DNA of 64,000 bases from Coffea arabica (GCF_036785885.1 NC_092326.1:42742287-42806286); one strand, 5' to 3'; numbered from the stretch's first letter, positions 51,338 to 63,059 are shown. The notes: generated by a model from the sequence alone, not told the origin. A program made the numbers and translations.

Positions 51338-52592
51338 AATTCCATAATTTATTCGTGTAGTACTAGAATGTTCAATGTTTTAACTCTTGATACATTTTGT
51401 GGCCTTTGTGCATTATTCCAGGGTCTCAACGAGTTTGTTTCTTTTTGTTAGTTGCCTGGAGAGAACAAAAGGATGCACCAAGAGTTGTTGTAAATGTATA
51501 TTAACTTTATAGTAGTAGTACGGATGGCATTGTGTGCATCATTTCTTGGATTTGCCCGTGTTATGTGCCAGCCTTTATCTTGGATGTAGAAGATTCAAGC
51601 AATGGTGCTGTGAATGGTGGCTAAGTCCACATGTTTACTGAACTGCAAGTAATACATGTTTGATCTTCAAATTCTTGGTCAACAGCGTCCGCAACCCAAG
51701 TGACCAACCTGAACCCAATTGACCGCCCTTTGGGCATCTTCCCAGTAGCATTCCTTGGCTATTCCTCTCACTCGCAGGGATGTTTTCAGGTGGTCTGACA
51801 CCTATTTTTCCACAACCACCGTTTGAAATATATTCTCCAGTCTTAGATCAATGTATGGGAAGCCCTGATATACAGTTACAATCCGCGTAGGGAATAGATT
51901 TGGGGAAATGATAAATGATTCGGTAAGGTAGAATAGTATATACTAGGAGGAGAAACTAGAAAGCTGAGAAGATGGATGTGCCCCTTACTGCTGTAAATTT
52001 GCTTCATGAGTTGTAACGCTTCTTGCTCTGATAACATTTACCATTTCTATTGTTTTCCATTTACGCGAATGACCATTATGCTTTTATTGTCGCCTCGAAA
52101 AGGAAAATTATATAGAGAAAAGTGGGTGGATGACTGGTTTCCAAAATTGCTGCTATTTGAGAAATTATTTGCTTCTAATGCTTATGTTACGCTAATGTGC
52201 ATATATGACAAGGATAATCTTTGCATCTCTCGCTCGTTGGCACCTACCCTCTGATCAGGGGGGGTTCCACGAAAAGGGGCTGTAACGCTTGTTTGTGCTG
52301 AAAACTTTGAGCCTTGTGCTATAAACGGATACTTCAACAGAGCCAAGTACAGGATATCTCAATCATCTACTTCCCCCATTTGCAAAAAGGCTTGTTCCAA
52401 CCTCCAACCGTACATCCAGGATTCCAAACCTGCATGCACGTGGGTTTTTTAATCCAATTTTCTATAAAGCTAAGAATTCCCTTACCACTAGCATCTACAA
52501 TCAATACTAAGTTAAATAAAAAAAAGTCTACTTCCAACTGAAGCACAAGCCCGTGCAACATATTCAACTACAAACTCTCGTTGTCCTTTTTT
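51338..52592. other. 3'UTR of the OBERON gene and spacer to the X8 cluster
   Basis: The 3'UTR probably ends within the first few hundred bases. No further gene seen. The last ~30 bases (CAAACTCTCGTTGTCC) resemble the leaders of the other X8 copies. Confidence 0.45.
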
Positions 52593-53277
52593 ATGAAGAC
52601 CCTATTTGCCATAATCATCTTCTTGTTCTCCCAGACAAAATTGGGTAATTTAAGTTTTTCTTTTTTTTTTTTTCTGGGAAAATTTAGCTTTAATACAGTA
52701 GACCATCCCTGCATTCTACAATCTGCGTTCGTGGCTTGATCCCGTGACAGTATAATGTTTGATGTGTCTGATATGGAACTTTGTTTCGCTGGGACATGAA
52801 TGTTTTCAGATGGACAGGATGAGGAGAAGCATTGGTGCAGAGCTGACGAGCAGTTTCCTGATGAGGTGTTGGAGGCGGCCACGGATTGGGCCTGCAGGAA
52901 GGAATGGTGCAGACTGCAGCGAGATAGAACCAGGGGGATGTTGCTACCTTCCAAATACGGTGAAGGACCATGCCTCCTGTGCATTCAACAGCTACCATCA
53001 GAGGATGAAACTCCTTGGAGGAACTTGTTACTTCAATGCCGCCGCAATTCTAAAAGGGCTTGATCCAAGCAAGTAAAGTTGCATATGAAACCTCATTTAG
53101 CCGTGAATTTTTTTGGGTTTTTTTTTTTCTTTTCGGTGACAACACATTGTCCTGTTTTCTATTTTATTCGGAGAGCACAAGAACCATTTTCCTAACTTCC
53201 TTTTGTTACTGTTGATTAATGTCTGACTGATGTATGACCTCTCATCTGCAGGCCACGATTCGTGCAAGTTTGAGTAA
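52593..53277 (+). pseudogene. X8-domain (Ole e 10-like) protein gene, copy A, frameshifted
   Basis: Exon 1, 52593-52644, encodes a signal peptide (MKTLFAIIIFLFSQTKL). Exon 2, 52810-53068, encodes the X8 carbohydrate-binding domain from DGQDEEKHWC. A tandem GGAA duplication at 52897-52904 shifts the frame after DWACRK. The family sequence (NGADCSEIEPGG, LPNTVKDHASCAFNSY) continues in the next frame. In the original frame a stop occurs at 53061-53063. Exon 3, 53252-53277, would give HDSCKFE and stop. The exon 2 donor is GC rather than GT (CCAA|GCAAGT), aligned exactly with the GT donor of copy B. X8 proteins bind beta-1,3-glucans in the cell wall. This copy is either a pseudogene or carries an assembly error. 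Confidence 0.85.
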
Positions 53278-55426
53278 CTCCCCTGATTTGTTCGATCAAG
53301 ACAAGGACTAATTCTTCCCAGAAACTCGACATGTTTGAGATTCTGGAAGCACTCTTTCAAGGATTAGAATTGAGGAAAGAGTTGATCGAATTAGTTTTAA
53401 CACAGTCACAGTAATCGAAACTCTTTCAAGAATTTTGCTGTGAAGTATCAACTACTTTCTTGTTTCATTCCCTCAGTTGTACATGACCCTCAAACCTTAG
53501 CATGTTACCATCGATCTGTCTGCAGTCCTCTTGAGTGTACAAGACATACAAATGTTCCAGTTCAACGCTTGAGGGTTCTAACATAAAATTAGAAGACAAA
53601 AATAACCAATAATACCGACTGCTACTCAGACTGGATTTTTTTTTTTTTTGCACATACATAAAAGATGTCTAGACTGAGTACAAAAACTCCCGTCGTCCTT
53701 TGATTATGAAGATCCTATTTGCCATGATCATCTTCTTATCCGCTCTGACATAATCATCTTTGTTTCTTAATTTCGAAGATGTGATTAATTGTTTCGTTGT
53801 TTTCCTTATGTATTTCGCAGGGTTTTTTTTTTCTTTCGATGAAGGAAAATAGGAGCACCTTGATGGATCAACATATAGAAGGGTAAGTGGATAATTGAAT
53901 TTTAGGTGTCAAAAAGGCAGTAGTGTGATGTTTATTTACTTTGACAATCAGAAACATTAAGCAATCTGGTCAAAATTCATTCATTAAAAAAGTCATCCAA
54001 AAAAAAAATCAAATTTAGGTTTTTCTAGTCGTCTGGCCCAACCAACCAACCATTTTTTTATATACTACTACAATGTACTTGAGCCAATCGCGAATCAACC
54101 TCAGGCCCGTTACGTTGTGAAGGGACGCATAGCCAGCTTCGCATGCATCCTTTTTTTTTTTTTTTTTTTTTGGGTGGGGGGAATAATTCCTCAGCCTTTT
54201 TTTCCCCCGTGAATGCATGGAAAGCTGATGGTCCCATGATAATAGTAGTAGTTTCTTTTCATGTAAGACACACATTAAGTAGGAAATGAAGCAGTATGAT
54301 AGAAAAATAAACTAAAACGGGAAAGCCGAGGGAATTTTCTTCTTTCACTACTTTAGTTTGCTTCGTCAGTGAAAAAGATTGATTCTTTCAATTCTTCTTT
54401 AATTAGTTTTTTTTTTTTCCCTTTTCTTTCCGGTAATGTTAATTTATGTTGACCGACATAAACCATCAACATGTTTTGTTGTCCTATCATATGTCGATTA
54501 TCAAAATTGGAGGAGGATTGATTTTCTAAAACCTTTTTCCCCCCCTTTCTTGAGAAACTAGCAATATTGTAGGTATACCTGTTTTACTTTAACCATAATT
54601 TGCTCGTATTAACCATAGAATCTGGTCTAAGTCACTGAGATGAGATCTGTGATCTCATAAACTTTCTATTCTTTGAATAATCCGCGATGATTTCCCAAAT
54701 GGCCTCCTTAATCTTTCACGTCCGCACAAACATACACACCCATATACACAAAACACGCGCACGCATACACACACACACACACAGACCCAATGTGTGTCCA
54801 ATTAGGAAATAATTAAAATGAATCAATTTTATTTGTTACATACAAAAAATTTGTATACAATTTTCATGAAAGAACTTTGGTTTATATGCTTATAGTAGTA
54901 ATTTGGTAGTTACAATATTTAGCATGATTATGAGTGGTTATATTGACAAAATGTGATTAAGGTAAAAATTAATTTTTATAAGGATAAAATTGAAAGTTTA
55001 AAAGATGACAGAAAGAATTTACACCATCTGTCATTACTCAGGCATTATATATTATGATTACAAGGTAATAAGAAAGAATTAAGGGGGTTTTCTCTTCAGC
55101 TCTAAAGCGGAAACTTGTAAATAACACATACTACAAGGTAATAAGAAAGCTTGTTATGGAAATTCGATAGTTGCGGACAAGGAGAAAAAGGGAATGAATA
55201 TGTACGTTGGCACATGTAGTAGTAACATATCTATAATTTATGTATTCGTACTCAAAAATTGTATGTGGTATGTGCTAATCAACTTTGTATAAAGCCAAAA
55301 CTCATTCATCCACAACATTAATTGTTCATATCATCATACACGTACTAGCTAGTAGCAAAGTGCAAAAAAAGCAAAGGCTGTTGTAGCTACAACTTATTCA
55401 AGCACAAATTCTCATCGCCCTTGTTG
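53278..55426. other. Spacer between X8 copies A and B
   Basis: Apart from the orphan exon at 53706-53753 there is no coding sequence I can support. It has many T- and A-runs and a (CA)n stretch near 54767-54783. Confidence 0.5.
53706..53753 (+). pseudogene. Orphan exon 1 of a third X8-type gene
   Basis: ATGAAGATCCTATTTGCCAT... encodes MKILFAMIIFLSALT followed at once by a stop, and aligns with the signal-peptide exons of copies A (MKTLFAIIIFLF) and B (MKILLAIIFLSS). The ~25 bases upstream (CTCCCGTCGTCCTTTGATT) also align with both leaders. No X8 exon follows before copy B, so this is a relic left by an incomplete duplication or by deletion. Confidence 0.75.
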
Positions 55427-56699
55427 ATGAAGATCCTTCTTGCCATCATCTTCTTGTCATCAGTCCTGCTGCAAAAATCAGGTAAATAATAGTGTATCAC
55501 TCGCGTGGGTTTTAGAAAGCCGCGTATGCATACATTTACATATTCTCCTCGAGGAATCCAACATTGCATTAAAATGTAGTGACTAGACAGCTTTCTGATT
55601 TAAGTAAATCAAGGCAGAAGAATGAACTCGTCCCACCCTTTCTGATATTGTTAGATCCATTTTGTTTTTAATTAATTAGCTATTTGTTTAAATATGTGGT
55701 CCTCATTGGATGGATTGGAGTTTGATGGGTAGATGGACAGAGAGAGGACTGGTGCATGTCGGACGAGCAATATCCGGATGAAGAGTTGCAGAAGGCCATG
55801 GAATGGGCTTGTCACAACGGAGCAAACTGCGACAGCCTACAGCCAAACAGACCCTGCTTCCTTCCCAATACCGTCAGGGACCATGCTTCCTACGCATTCA
55901 ACAGCTACTATCAGAACATGAAACACAAAGGAGCCAGTTGTTACTTCCTTGGTGCTGCAGTTTTAACTGCCCTTAATCCAAGTAAGCCTGCTTTTACTCG
56001 GCATTGTATCACCGTCTGATGTTTGGAGCACAATCTGAGATTTCTTTTACGGCTACGTTAACTCAACTCTGTATCCAGAGTTCAGACAAAGCCTCGTTAA
56101 CATAAGCATCTTCAATCCAAGAAAATTACTAGACAAAAAAAAAAGTATCTTGAAGTCCTCGAGTCTGTGGTCCTAATTGTGTGGTTGGCGGATTAGTGAA
56201 TCAGTGATGGTGGCTTGAAGTTGAAGAACCAGCAGATCTTAAGTCTTTTTTTTTTTTCTCTTTTCCCACAGCTAATTAAGCTAGCTGCTCAATCATCAAT
56301 GCGTCTTCACATACTACACACTGATACAGAGTAGTTAGTGTATAACCAACCCCATATCAGATTACTTGCTTTTTAAGTTCTTTTATTTTCCGTCATTTCT
56401 CATACAGATCCAGGTTCTTTTAAACTCATTTTCGTTCACTTCCCTGGCCAAAAAACGCGTACCTCCTTTACGTGCTAAACCAAGATGTAAAAAAAAAAAA
56501 AAAAAAAAAAGTAAAGATAAGAAAGGCGGTGGGATTGGATCAAAGCAGAATAGCCACATTATGAAAAAAAGTGTATTCATAAACTGTAGCGTTCTAGTCT
56601 TTAATCTGTTACTCAGATTTATTCAATCAACCTGAGATTCCTGTTGGCCATTTTACATCGGCAGGCCACGGTTCGTGCAAGTTTGAGACGCTTCCCTGA
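55427..56699 (+). CDS. X8-domain secreted protein (Ole e 10-like), copy B, intact
   Basis: Three exons, 55427-55481, 55733-55981 and 56665-56699, encode 112 residues. The first ~17 residues (MKILLAIIFLSSVLLQK) are a signal peptide. The X8 domain (CBM43) starts at DWCMSDEQYPDEELQ and contains the family cysteines (WACHNGANC, NRPCFLPNTVRDHASYAFNS, GASCYF). It finishes in the third exon with SHGSCKFETLP. There is no GPI-anchor tail or glucanase domain, as in stand-alone pollen Ole e 10-type proteins that bind beta-1,3-glucan in walls. Junctions: TCAG|GTAAAT, GGGTAG|ATGG, CCAA|GTAAGC, GGCAG|GCCACG. Read-through of the second donor gives an alternative short end. Copy A and the orphan exon lie upstream in the same orientation. 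Confidence 0.9.
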
Positions 56700-57117
56700 A
56701 CAGAATTGCTGAAGACATTATTCATCTGGGAGATCAGTCAGGTCTTTTTATCATATATGAGTTAAGGAGAGAGTTTGAATGAATGTAAACATGTCCAAAG
56801 TAAGACCTGGATGTGCATGTTTACAACCCACCCTTTTCCATTTCCACTCTTGCAGCTCCTTTGTCATTTGAATGTTGTGATCCTAATGTAAGATTCATCA
56901 TAAGTGTATTTATTTTGGGCCGCAGCTGTTCTTCAAACGCTGAGTTCCATTCATACGGACTAATTTGGGCCTCCACTCCAGGTGGCTCCCGTGTGTCAAC
57001 AGCATCATGTCAGCCTGCATTTTAGTCCAAAACACATGGGCTGAGATTGACCCAAAAGACGTACCTGGTTGACGAGCTGCAGGATTAGCCATGTCTATAA
57101 AAGTGACAAATACCTAC
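56700..57117. other. 3' flank of X8 copy B
   Basis: Probable 3'UTR, then intergenic DNA. No further X8 copy seen. Confidence 0.4.
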
Positions 57118-57280
57118 GAGTAAATATTATATACACTGATAATATATACATTATCACCATCGTTGGATTCATGATATACGTGCAAAACTTAAATTTTTAC
57201 ATAGTTGTCATTCATCCAACGCTAACAGTATATAATAACGATATATATACTGTCAGTGTAATAGGAAAGATTAATCCAAT
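57118..57280 (-). repeat. MITE with ATGAGTAAAT-type ends, copy 2
   Basis: The reverse complement aligns with 37608-37754: GGATGAATGACAACTATG, GCACGTATATCATGAATCCA and ATATAATATTTACTCG appear in the same order. The left end reads CGAGTAAATATTATATACAC; the right end is less clear. Confidence 0.65.
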
Positions 57281-58140
57281 ACTTATCCCATGTCCCGGTA
57301 ATACTAGTATTAGACAGTTGGCTTGCCCGGGAGGGAGAAATTGGCAATTTGCGTTTTCTGAAGTTAATGTGATGTCCAAATACGAATGACACAGACTACA
57401 AAGTCAAAAATCTAGGCATTGAATTTGAAGGTGGTCAAGTCGTGAGCTGTTGCCTGTAACTATCCATGCTACTAATAAGTAGTGGCCAGGACCACCTGAC
57501 CCGGGCTGTTAGCCCTATCTCATGATCGTAGGGATGGAAGCAGACGATCAAGATCAAGGAGGAGTCACTAGTCAGTGGAGGAGGAGGACTGGTACAATTT
57601 ACAAAGATGAGATAAGGAGGAGGAATGGAGAGATGACAGCAATAATACTCATGGCTAATGCTTATCATATAATAATATTCACGTGCCACAATCCCTGTAG
57701 AGTAGTAACTCTCAATGTGACATATCCCCATCAAACTTGCTTCATCCATTCCTGTCTATCCCCAAACTATTGGAATTGAAATGCGAGACCAATTTTCGTA
57801 TCACCATCATCAATCAATTCGACGCGCATTCCAATTTCTTCTATTTACTGGGAATGAGCCCCAAATACTACGTGATGCTGCAAACAAGCCTATCCTATTT
57901 TTAAGTCAAAATTTTATTAATTTTATGCGGTAATAAAGAATTACTAAAATGGAATAAATGTTGATCCCACTCTACTTTTTTTTTTTTTTAATGAAATTTC
58001 AGCAAGCAAACAATGATAAAAAATGTGCTAATTTTTTTTTTTTTTGCCTTCCCTTTCTTCTTTGGTTGGAGTTGGACAATTTGGAGCCTCCGGCCATAGC
58101 TGTTAATGGACGTTAGGGTAAAATATGTTATATAAATATT
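57281..58140. other. Intergenic, nothing recognised
   Basis: T-runs near 57978-57990 and 58032-58045. No gene supported. Confidence 0.4.
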
Positions 58141-60113
58141 ATCGGCTAACTGTTTTTGGGGTTGTTTTTCAAAAACAGCACTGTAGCATTTCGTTTTTGA
58201 AATACAAGTCCGCTCGGATTAGTTGTTTTTAGGGTTGTTTTTCAAAAACTATATGAAAAATTTTTCTGTAAATGTTTTTGGATTATTTTTAGAGATATTT
58301 TTAAAACATATTTTTGGGTATTTTTATAATTTATAATTTTTATATTTTTGTTTTTATATACATTTATGCATTTATAATACATTTATAAATATTTATAAAT
58401 AAATATATTTATATAAATGTATTATAAATGTATTATATTATATATAATACATAATTTAAATATATTTATAAATGTATGAGTGTATATTATTATAAATGTA
58501 TAAAGTATAAATGAATATTATATAAATGTATAAATGTATGAATTATAATTTATAATTTTTATATAAACATACATTTATGCATTTATAATACATTTATAAA
58601 TAAATATATTTATGTATTTATATAAAATTATATAAATGTATTATATTATATATAATACATAATATAAATATATTTATAAATGTATAAGTGTATATTATTG
58701 TAAATGTATAAATTATAAATTAATATTATATAAATGTATAAATTATAAATTATAAATTTTATATTTTTATATAAATATACATTTATGCATTAATAATACA
58801 TTTATAAATAAATATATTTATGTATTTATATAAATGTATTATATTATATATAATACATTTATAAATAAATATATTTATGTATTTATATAAATGTATTATA
58901 TTATATATAATACATAATATAAATATATTTATAAATGTATAAGTGTATATTATTGTAAATGTATAAATTATAATTTTATTAATATATATTACTATTATGT
59001 ATAAATGTATCAATATAATTAATATAAATGTACAAATGTATTAATATTATGTATAAATGTAAAATTAATATTATGTATATTAATATAAATGTATAAATGT
59101 ATTATATTATATATAATACATAATATAAATGTATATTATAAATATACATTAATATATAAATTATGTATAAATGTATAATATATATTATATTATATATAAT
59201 TTATATAATATATAATATTCATATAAATATATTATAAATATATGAAAATATTTTTCAAATAAAATAAAATATTTATAATATGTATAAATAAATAAATAAA
59301 TATTTAATATATAATATACATTAATATTAATTATAAATATTATATTATTATAAATATGGTGTTTATATAATATTTCAATTTGTAATATTTATTGTATATT
59401 TCATTATATAAATATTTATATAATATATAATATATAAATATATAATATATAATTTTCAATTTGTATAATATACATAATATTGTATATATATAATATAATA
59501 TACATAATATAATATAATATTTATTGTATATTTCATTATATAAATATTTATATAATATATAATATATAAATATATAATATATAATTTTCAATTTGTATAA
59601 TATACATAATATTGTATATATATAATATAATATACATAATATACATTATTACATTATTACATATTATGTATATTATATATTATACATAAGATTATTATAC
59701 ATTATTATACACAATAATGCACATAATAATATTATACATTAATAATGTATATATTATAAAATAATGTGCATAATATATTATGTATAAATATTTACACATT
59801 TATGTATACAATATTACATATTATGTATATTATATTATATTATGTATAATATACAATATTATGTATAATATTAATGTATACAAATATTTATATAATATAT
59901 AATATATATAATTTTCAATTTGTATATTTCAATTTATATTAATATAATATATATAATATACATAATTGAAATATACATATGTAGTTGTTTTTGATATAAT
60001 GTTTGGATATGGTGTTTTTGGAGTTGTTTTGGAAATACACATTTACTGTAGCATTTGGAATGTGAAAAACTGTTTTTCAAAAATAGCCCAAAAAACAACG
60101 GATCCAAACAGAC
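58141..60113. repeat. A/T tract of tandem repeats bracketed by related MITE sequences
   Basis: The left flank (58141-58310) and the right flank (about 60000-60113) belong to one MITE family: GTTGTTTTT(A/T)GGG, ACTGTAGCATTT and GTC(C/T)G(C/T)T(T/C)GGAT words recur, inverted between the sides. The right side alone looks like a complete ~115-bp copy. Between them, about 58310-59990 is almost only A and T. Within it a ~210-bp unit is repeated three times (marker CATTTATGCATTTATAATAC at 58361, 58572 and 58780) and a 132-bp unit is repeated twice (59385-59648). Many segments are self-complementary. The predicted Tyr/Ile/Asn-rich open frames here are artefacts of composition. Confidence 0.8.
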
Positions 60114-60918
60114 CTATCGTTACTTGAAAAAAAAAAAAAAAAAAACAACTAGTACGGAGTTGGTGGGTGCAGTGAAATGCTGCAAATGCAAGTGCAACAA
60201 GGTAGTTGGGTTGTACCCAAGTAGCTTATATGGTGATAGCAGTAAATCCAGTTTGTTCACTTTCTATGAGCGTCATAATTAATTACAGTGGAATGTTTAA
60301 TCAACCTAGTCATGATACACTTGTAGTGAATGGACAAGCGCACTTTGGCTTTATTGATTTTCTTTGATCAAGGAAGCATCAACACGGGAAAATATAGATT
60401 GCAGAACCGGCCATCAAAGGCCCACCACCTTGAAAAGCAACTTCGACAACTCTTAACCTTTTTAAGCCCCTTTTAACACATAATTTTAGATTTGTGATTT
60501 GCACCGGATGATGATTCATAATGGTAAGATGAATAATTTGATACTATTTCATGTCCCTTTGTACAGTGCGCATCAAGTCATGGGTCACCATTAATTCCAC
60601 CCACACCTTCCTGCGATCAGGCCATTAAACACACGCCTCTCCCTCACCCTTATCTCTCTTCCTTGGGACCAAAAAACCACTGCCCCTTCCCAGAAAACAA
60701 AAAAGTAATCCAAAATCTTGAGCTTTATTTTTTCCCACCCCTTCCTTAAATGCTGTCCCAGATGTCAGAACTGCCTCACAGTCAATGCTAACTTGGCTTC
60801 AATTTAATGCATCCTGTGCGTTTGAGGTGAAGACCGAGGACTTAGACTAGCCCTTTTGATCATTTTTACACATGGCAAATCCTAGCCTTGTTACGCATTC
60901 TTGATGCTTCCTTGCTTC
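60114..60918. other. Upstream region of the CASPL2B gene
   Basis: An A-run follows the repeat tract (60127-60145). No gene seen before the promoter. Confidence 0.4.
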
Positions 60919-60926
60919 TATTTAAG
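60919..60926 (+). promoter_or_regulatory. Candidate TATA box of the CASPL2B gene
   Basis: TATTTAAG about 120 bases upstream of the ATG at 61046, in a less AT-rich stretch than most of the window. Position and sequence fit a plant TATA box. Confidence 0.5.
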
Positions 60927-61045
60927 TGGTGGGATAGGACGTGAGCGGAGTCCGTGTCTTTCTATTCTTTGGGGGAACTACCAGCTCACCAGTCCGTGAT
61001 AGGCTTCTCTGCTTGTCCTGGTTGGTGTAATTAGAAATTTGCACA

Positions 61046-63059
61046 ATGAGTTACTTGGGTGTAGGAGTGAGTCCTGGGAATGTTCCTGTTTACCATGGGA
61101 GCAATTTGAAGGTGGTTGATAGGAGGGTGAGGATTGCTGAATTGGTTTTGAGGTGTTTAATTTGTGGCCTGGCTGTTCTTGCTGCTGTTCTAATTGGGAC
61201 TGACACTCAAGTCAAAGAAATATTCACCATCAAGAAGGAAGCTAAGTTCACGGAGATGAAAGCTCTTGTGTAAGATTGCCTTCCCTTTTATTAGAGTATA
61301 TCTGAACTACACCTTGAATAGTAAGTAGTAGTATTTCTGGCTTTGTTTCTGCAAAAGAGTTGAGTTTGCCTTTGCTGTGGCAGCTTTCTGGTAATAACCA
61401 CTGGGATTGCTGCTGCCTACTCATTTGTCCAAGTTCTAAGGTGTATTACAAGTATGATCAGGGGCAATGTGCTCTTCAACAAGCCCTTGGCTTGGGCTAT
61501 TTTCTCTGGAGATCAAGTATGTAGTTTTCCGATTTCCTTCTTCGGTTTTGTTTATGTAGCAAGGGCTTTCATTTGTCATTCATGCTTGCACATACTTCCT
61601 CGCCCATTAATCATCATTGCTAACTCCTAATTGTAAGAACTATTTTTTCAGAAACCTGAAGCTCTCAAAATTCCCCAACACTACTATTAGCCCATAATAA
61701 CGGGACCTCTTCCTTCCTACCGCCTCGTTTCATAATCCAATTTAGCATTTAATGTATTCATATTTTAACATATTCAGACACGTTTGATTATTGATAAGCA
61801 AAACACAGAACGTCGCAAGGCACTAAATTTAATTTATTCCATAAAAAATGAGTCACTCATCACTTAATCCAAAATCTGTTCAAATGTCAAGATTTAAAAG
61901 TCAACAATTCAGTAACTTAATATATTGGACCTAGATTTCAATTTTCATATTTCAGTTTTATTAAGCGCACCCGGAGTAAAAATGGTGCTGTATACGCACC
62001 TGGAAATTATTCATGTTTCAATTTGACACCATAGTGAACTAAGCATATTGATTTTCACTGGTTTTCTATCATCCATTATGGTCTTGACTGGTTTTAAAGT
62101 GGGCAGACTTTGTCAAGGAGTTACACAAAGTAGTTGTTTTGGCTCATTAAAGCTAGATTCCGCAGCATTAGCATTATCACCACCAAACACTGCGTCCATC
62201 ATAACTCATCGTGGACCCTTTTTAAGTCCTTTGGATTACATACAAATAAAAAGAGAGAGTTGGGGTTCACCAAAGATGTTGCCTGGTACCTACCTTGCAC
62301 AGGTGGAGACTCTTAGATGAAGACATCTATCGAAATTATTAATGGCTCTTCACAGCTCAGGACTTCTTGTAGCCTTTCAGAAATCAGGCTGGCCTATAGT
62401 AAATGCTGTTTGCAGTGAATTTAAAGTCCATTCGGATAGGAGATGTAGAGGTGTAAAGTTTCATAGTTCATAACTCATTACAGAACTCTTTTCCACCAAA
62501 AGCTGTACTAGTAAAGAGAAATCTGATCAACAAGGTCCTTAAAACACATTCTGCGACAAGGAAAAAGCAGAGCACAGTTCCTATTAATTCAAATGATAAA
62601 GACGGACCTACAACATCAAGTACATTGACTTCTCAACAGAACCACCGTGAATGGTTCACCTTTTCAAATAAAAAATGAAAGGAATGACTGAAATCACGTT
62701 AATATGCATCATGAAAGATGCAGACTAGTCTGGAACAATTTTTGCTTCTTTGATGCACTTGATTTCGCGGTCTTGTAACCAATCGTATCATGGGCTCATT
62801 TGTGCAGCTGATGGCTTACCTGAGTCTGGCGGCGGTGGCGGCGGCAGCACAATCTGCTGTGTTTGCCAAGCTGGGGCAGACTGAGTTACAATGGATGAAG
62901 ATATGTAATATGTACGGGAAGTACTGCAACCAAGTAGGGGAGGGGATAGCCAGTGCACTGATGGTTAGTCTTAGTATGGTGGTTATATCTGGCATCTCAG
63001 CTTTTAGTCTCTTCCGTTTGTACGGAGAGAACAAGGGAAAGAACAGTTCAAGATGGTAG
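61046..63059 (+). CDS. CASPL2B: CASP-like membrane protein (CASPL2B), with a one-base frameshift in exon 2
   Basis: Exons 61046-61269, 61384-61517 and 62808-63059, all with GT-AG junctions. The N-terminus [20 protein letters not shown] and the segments [33 protein letters not shown] and [12 protein letters not shown] are diagnostic of CASP-like group 2B (four-helix MARVEL-related plasma-membrane proteins akin to Casparian-strip scaffolds). Helices: about 33-51 and 72-93 in exons 1-2, and two more in exon 3. The expected IFSGDQ end of exon 2 is interrupted: the T-run at 61500-61504 has five T where the family frame needs four. As written, the frame ends early in exon 3, losing helices 3 and 4. 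With four T the protein would be 202 residues, the normal length. Either a homopolymer error or a disabling mutation. Confidence 0.88.

Noticed and set aside
52759-53076. Long plus-strand frame taken as a separate gene
   Set aside because: It is the shifted frame of X8 copy A; its first third is out-of-frame translation and only the part after the GGAA duplication is family-like.
57435-57779. Overlapping open frames on both strands near 57.5 kb
   Set aside because: No motif, no start context and no splice partners.
58783-59591. Minus-strand open frames rich in Tyr, Ile and Asn
   Set aside because: They lie wholly in the A/T repeat tract; lack of stops comes from composition and tandem repetition, not coding.
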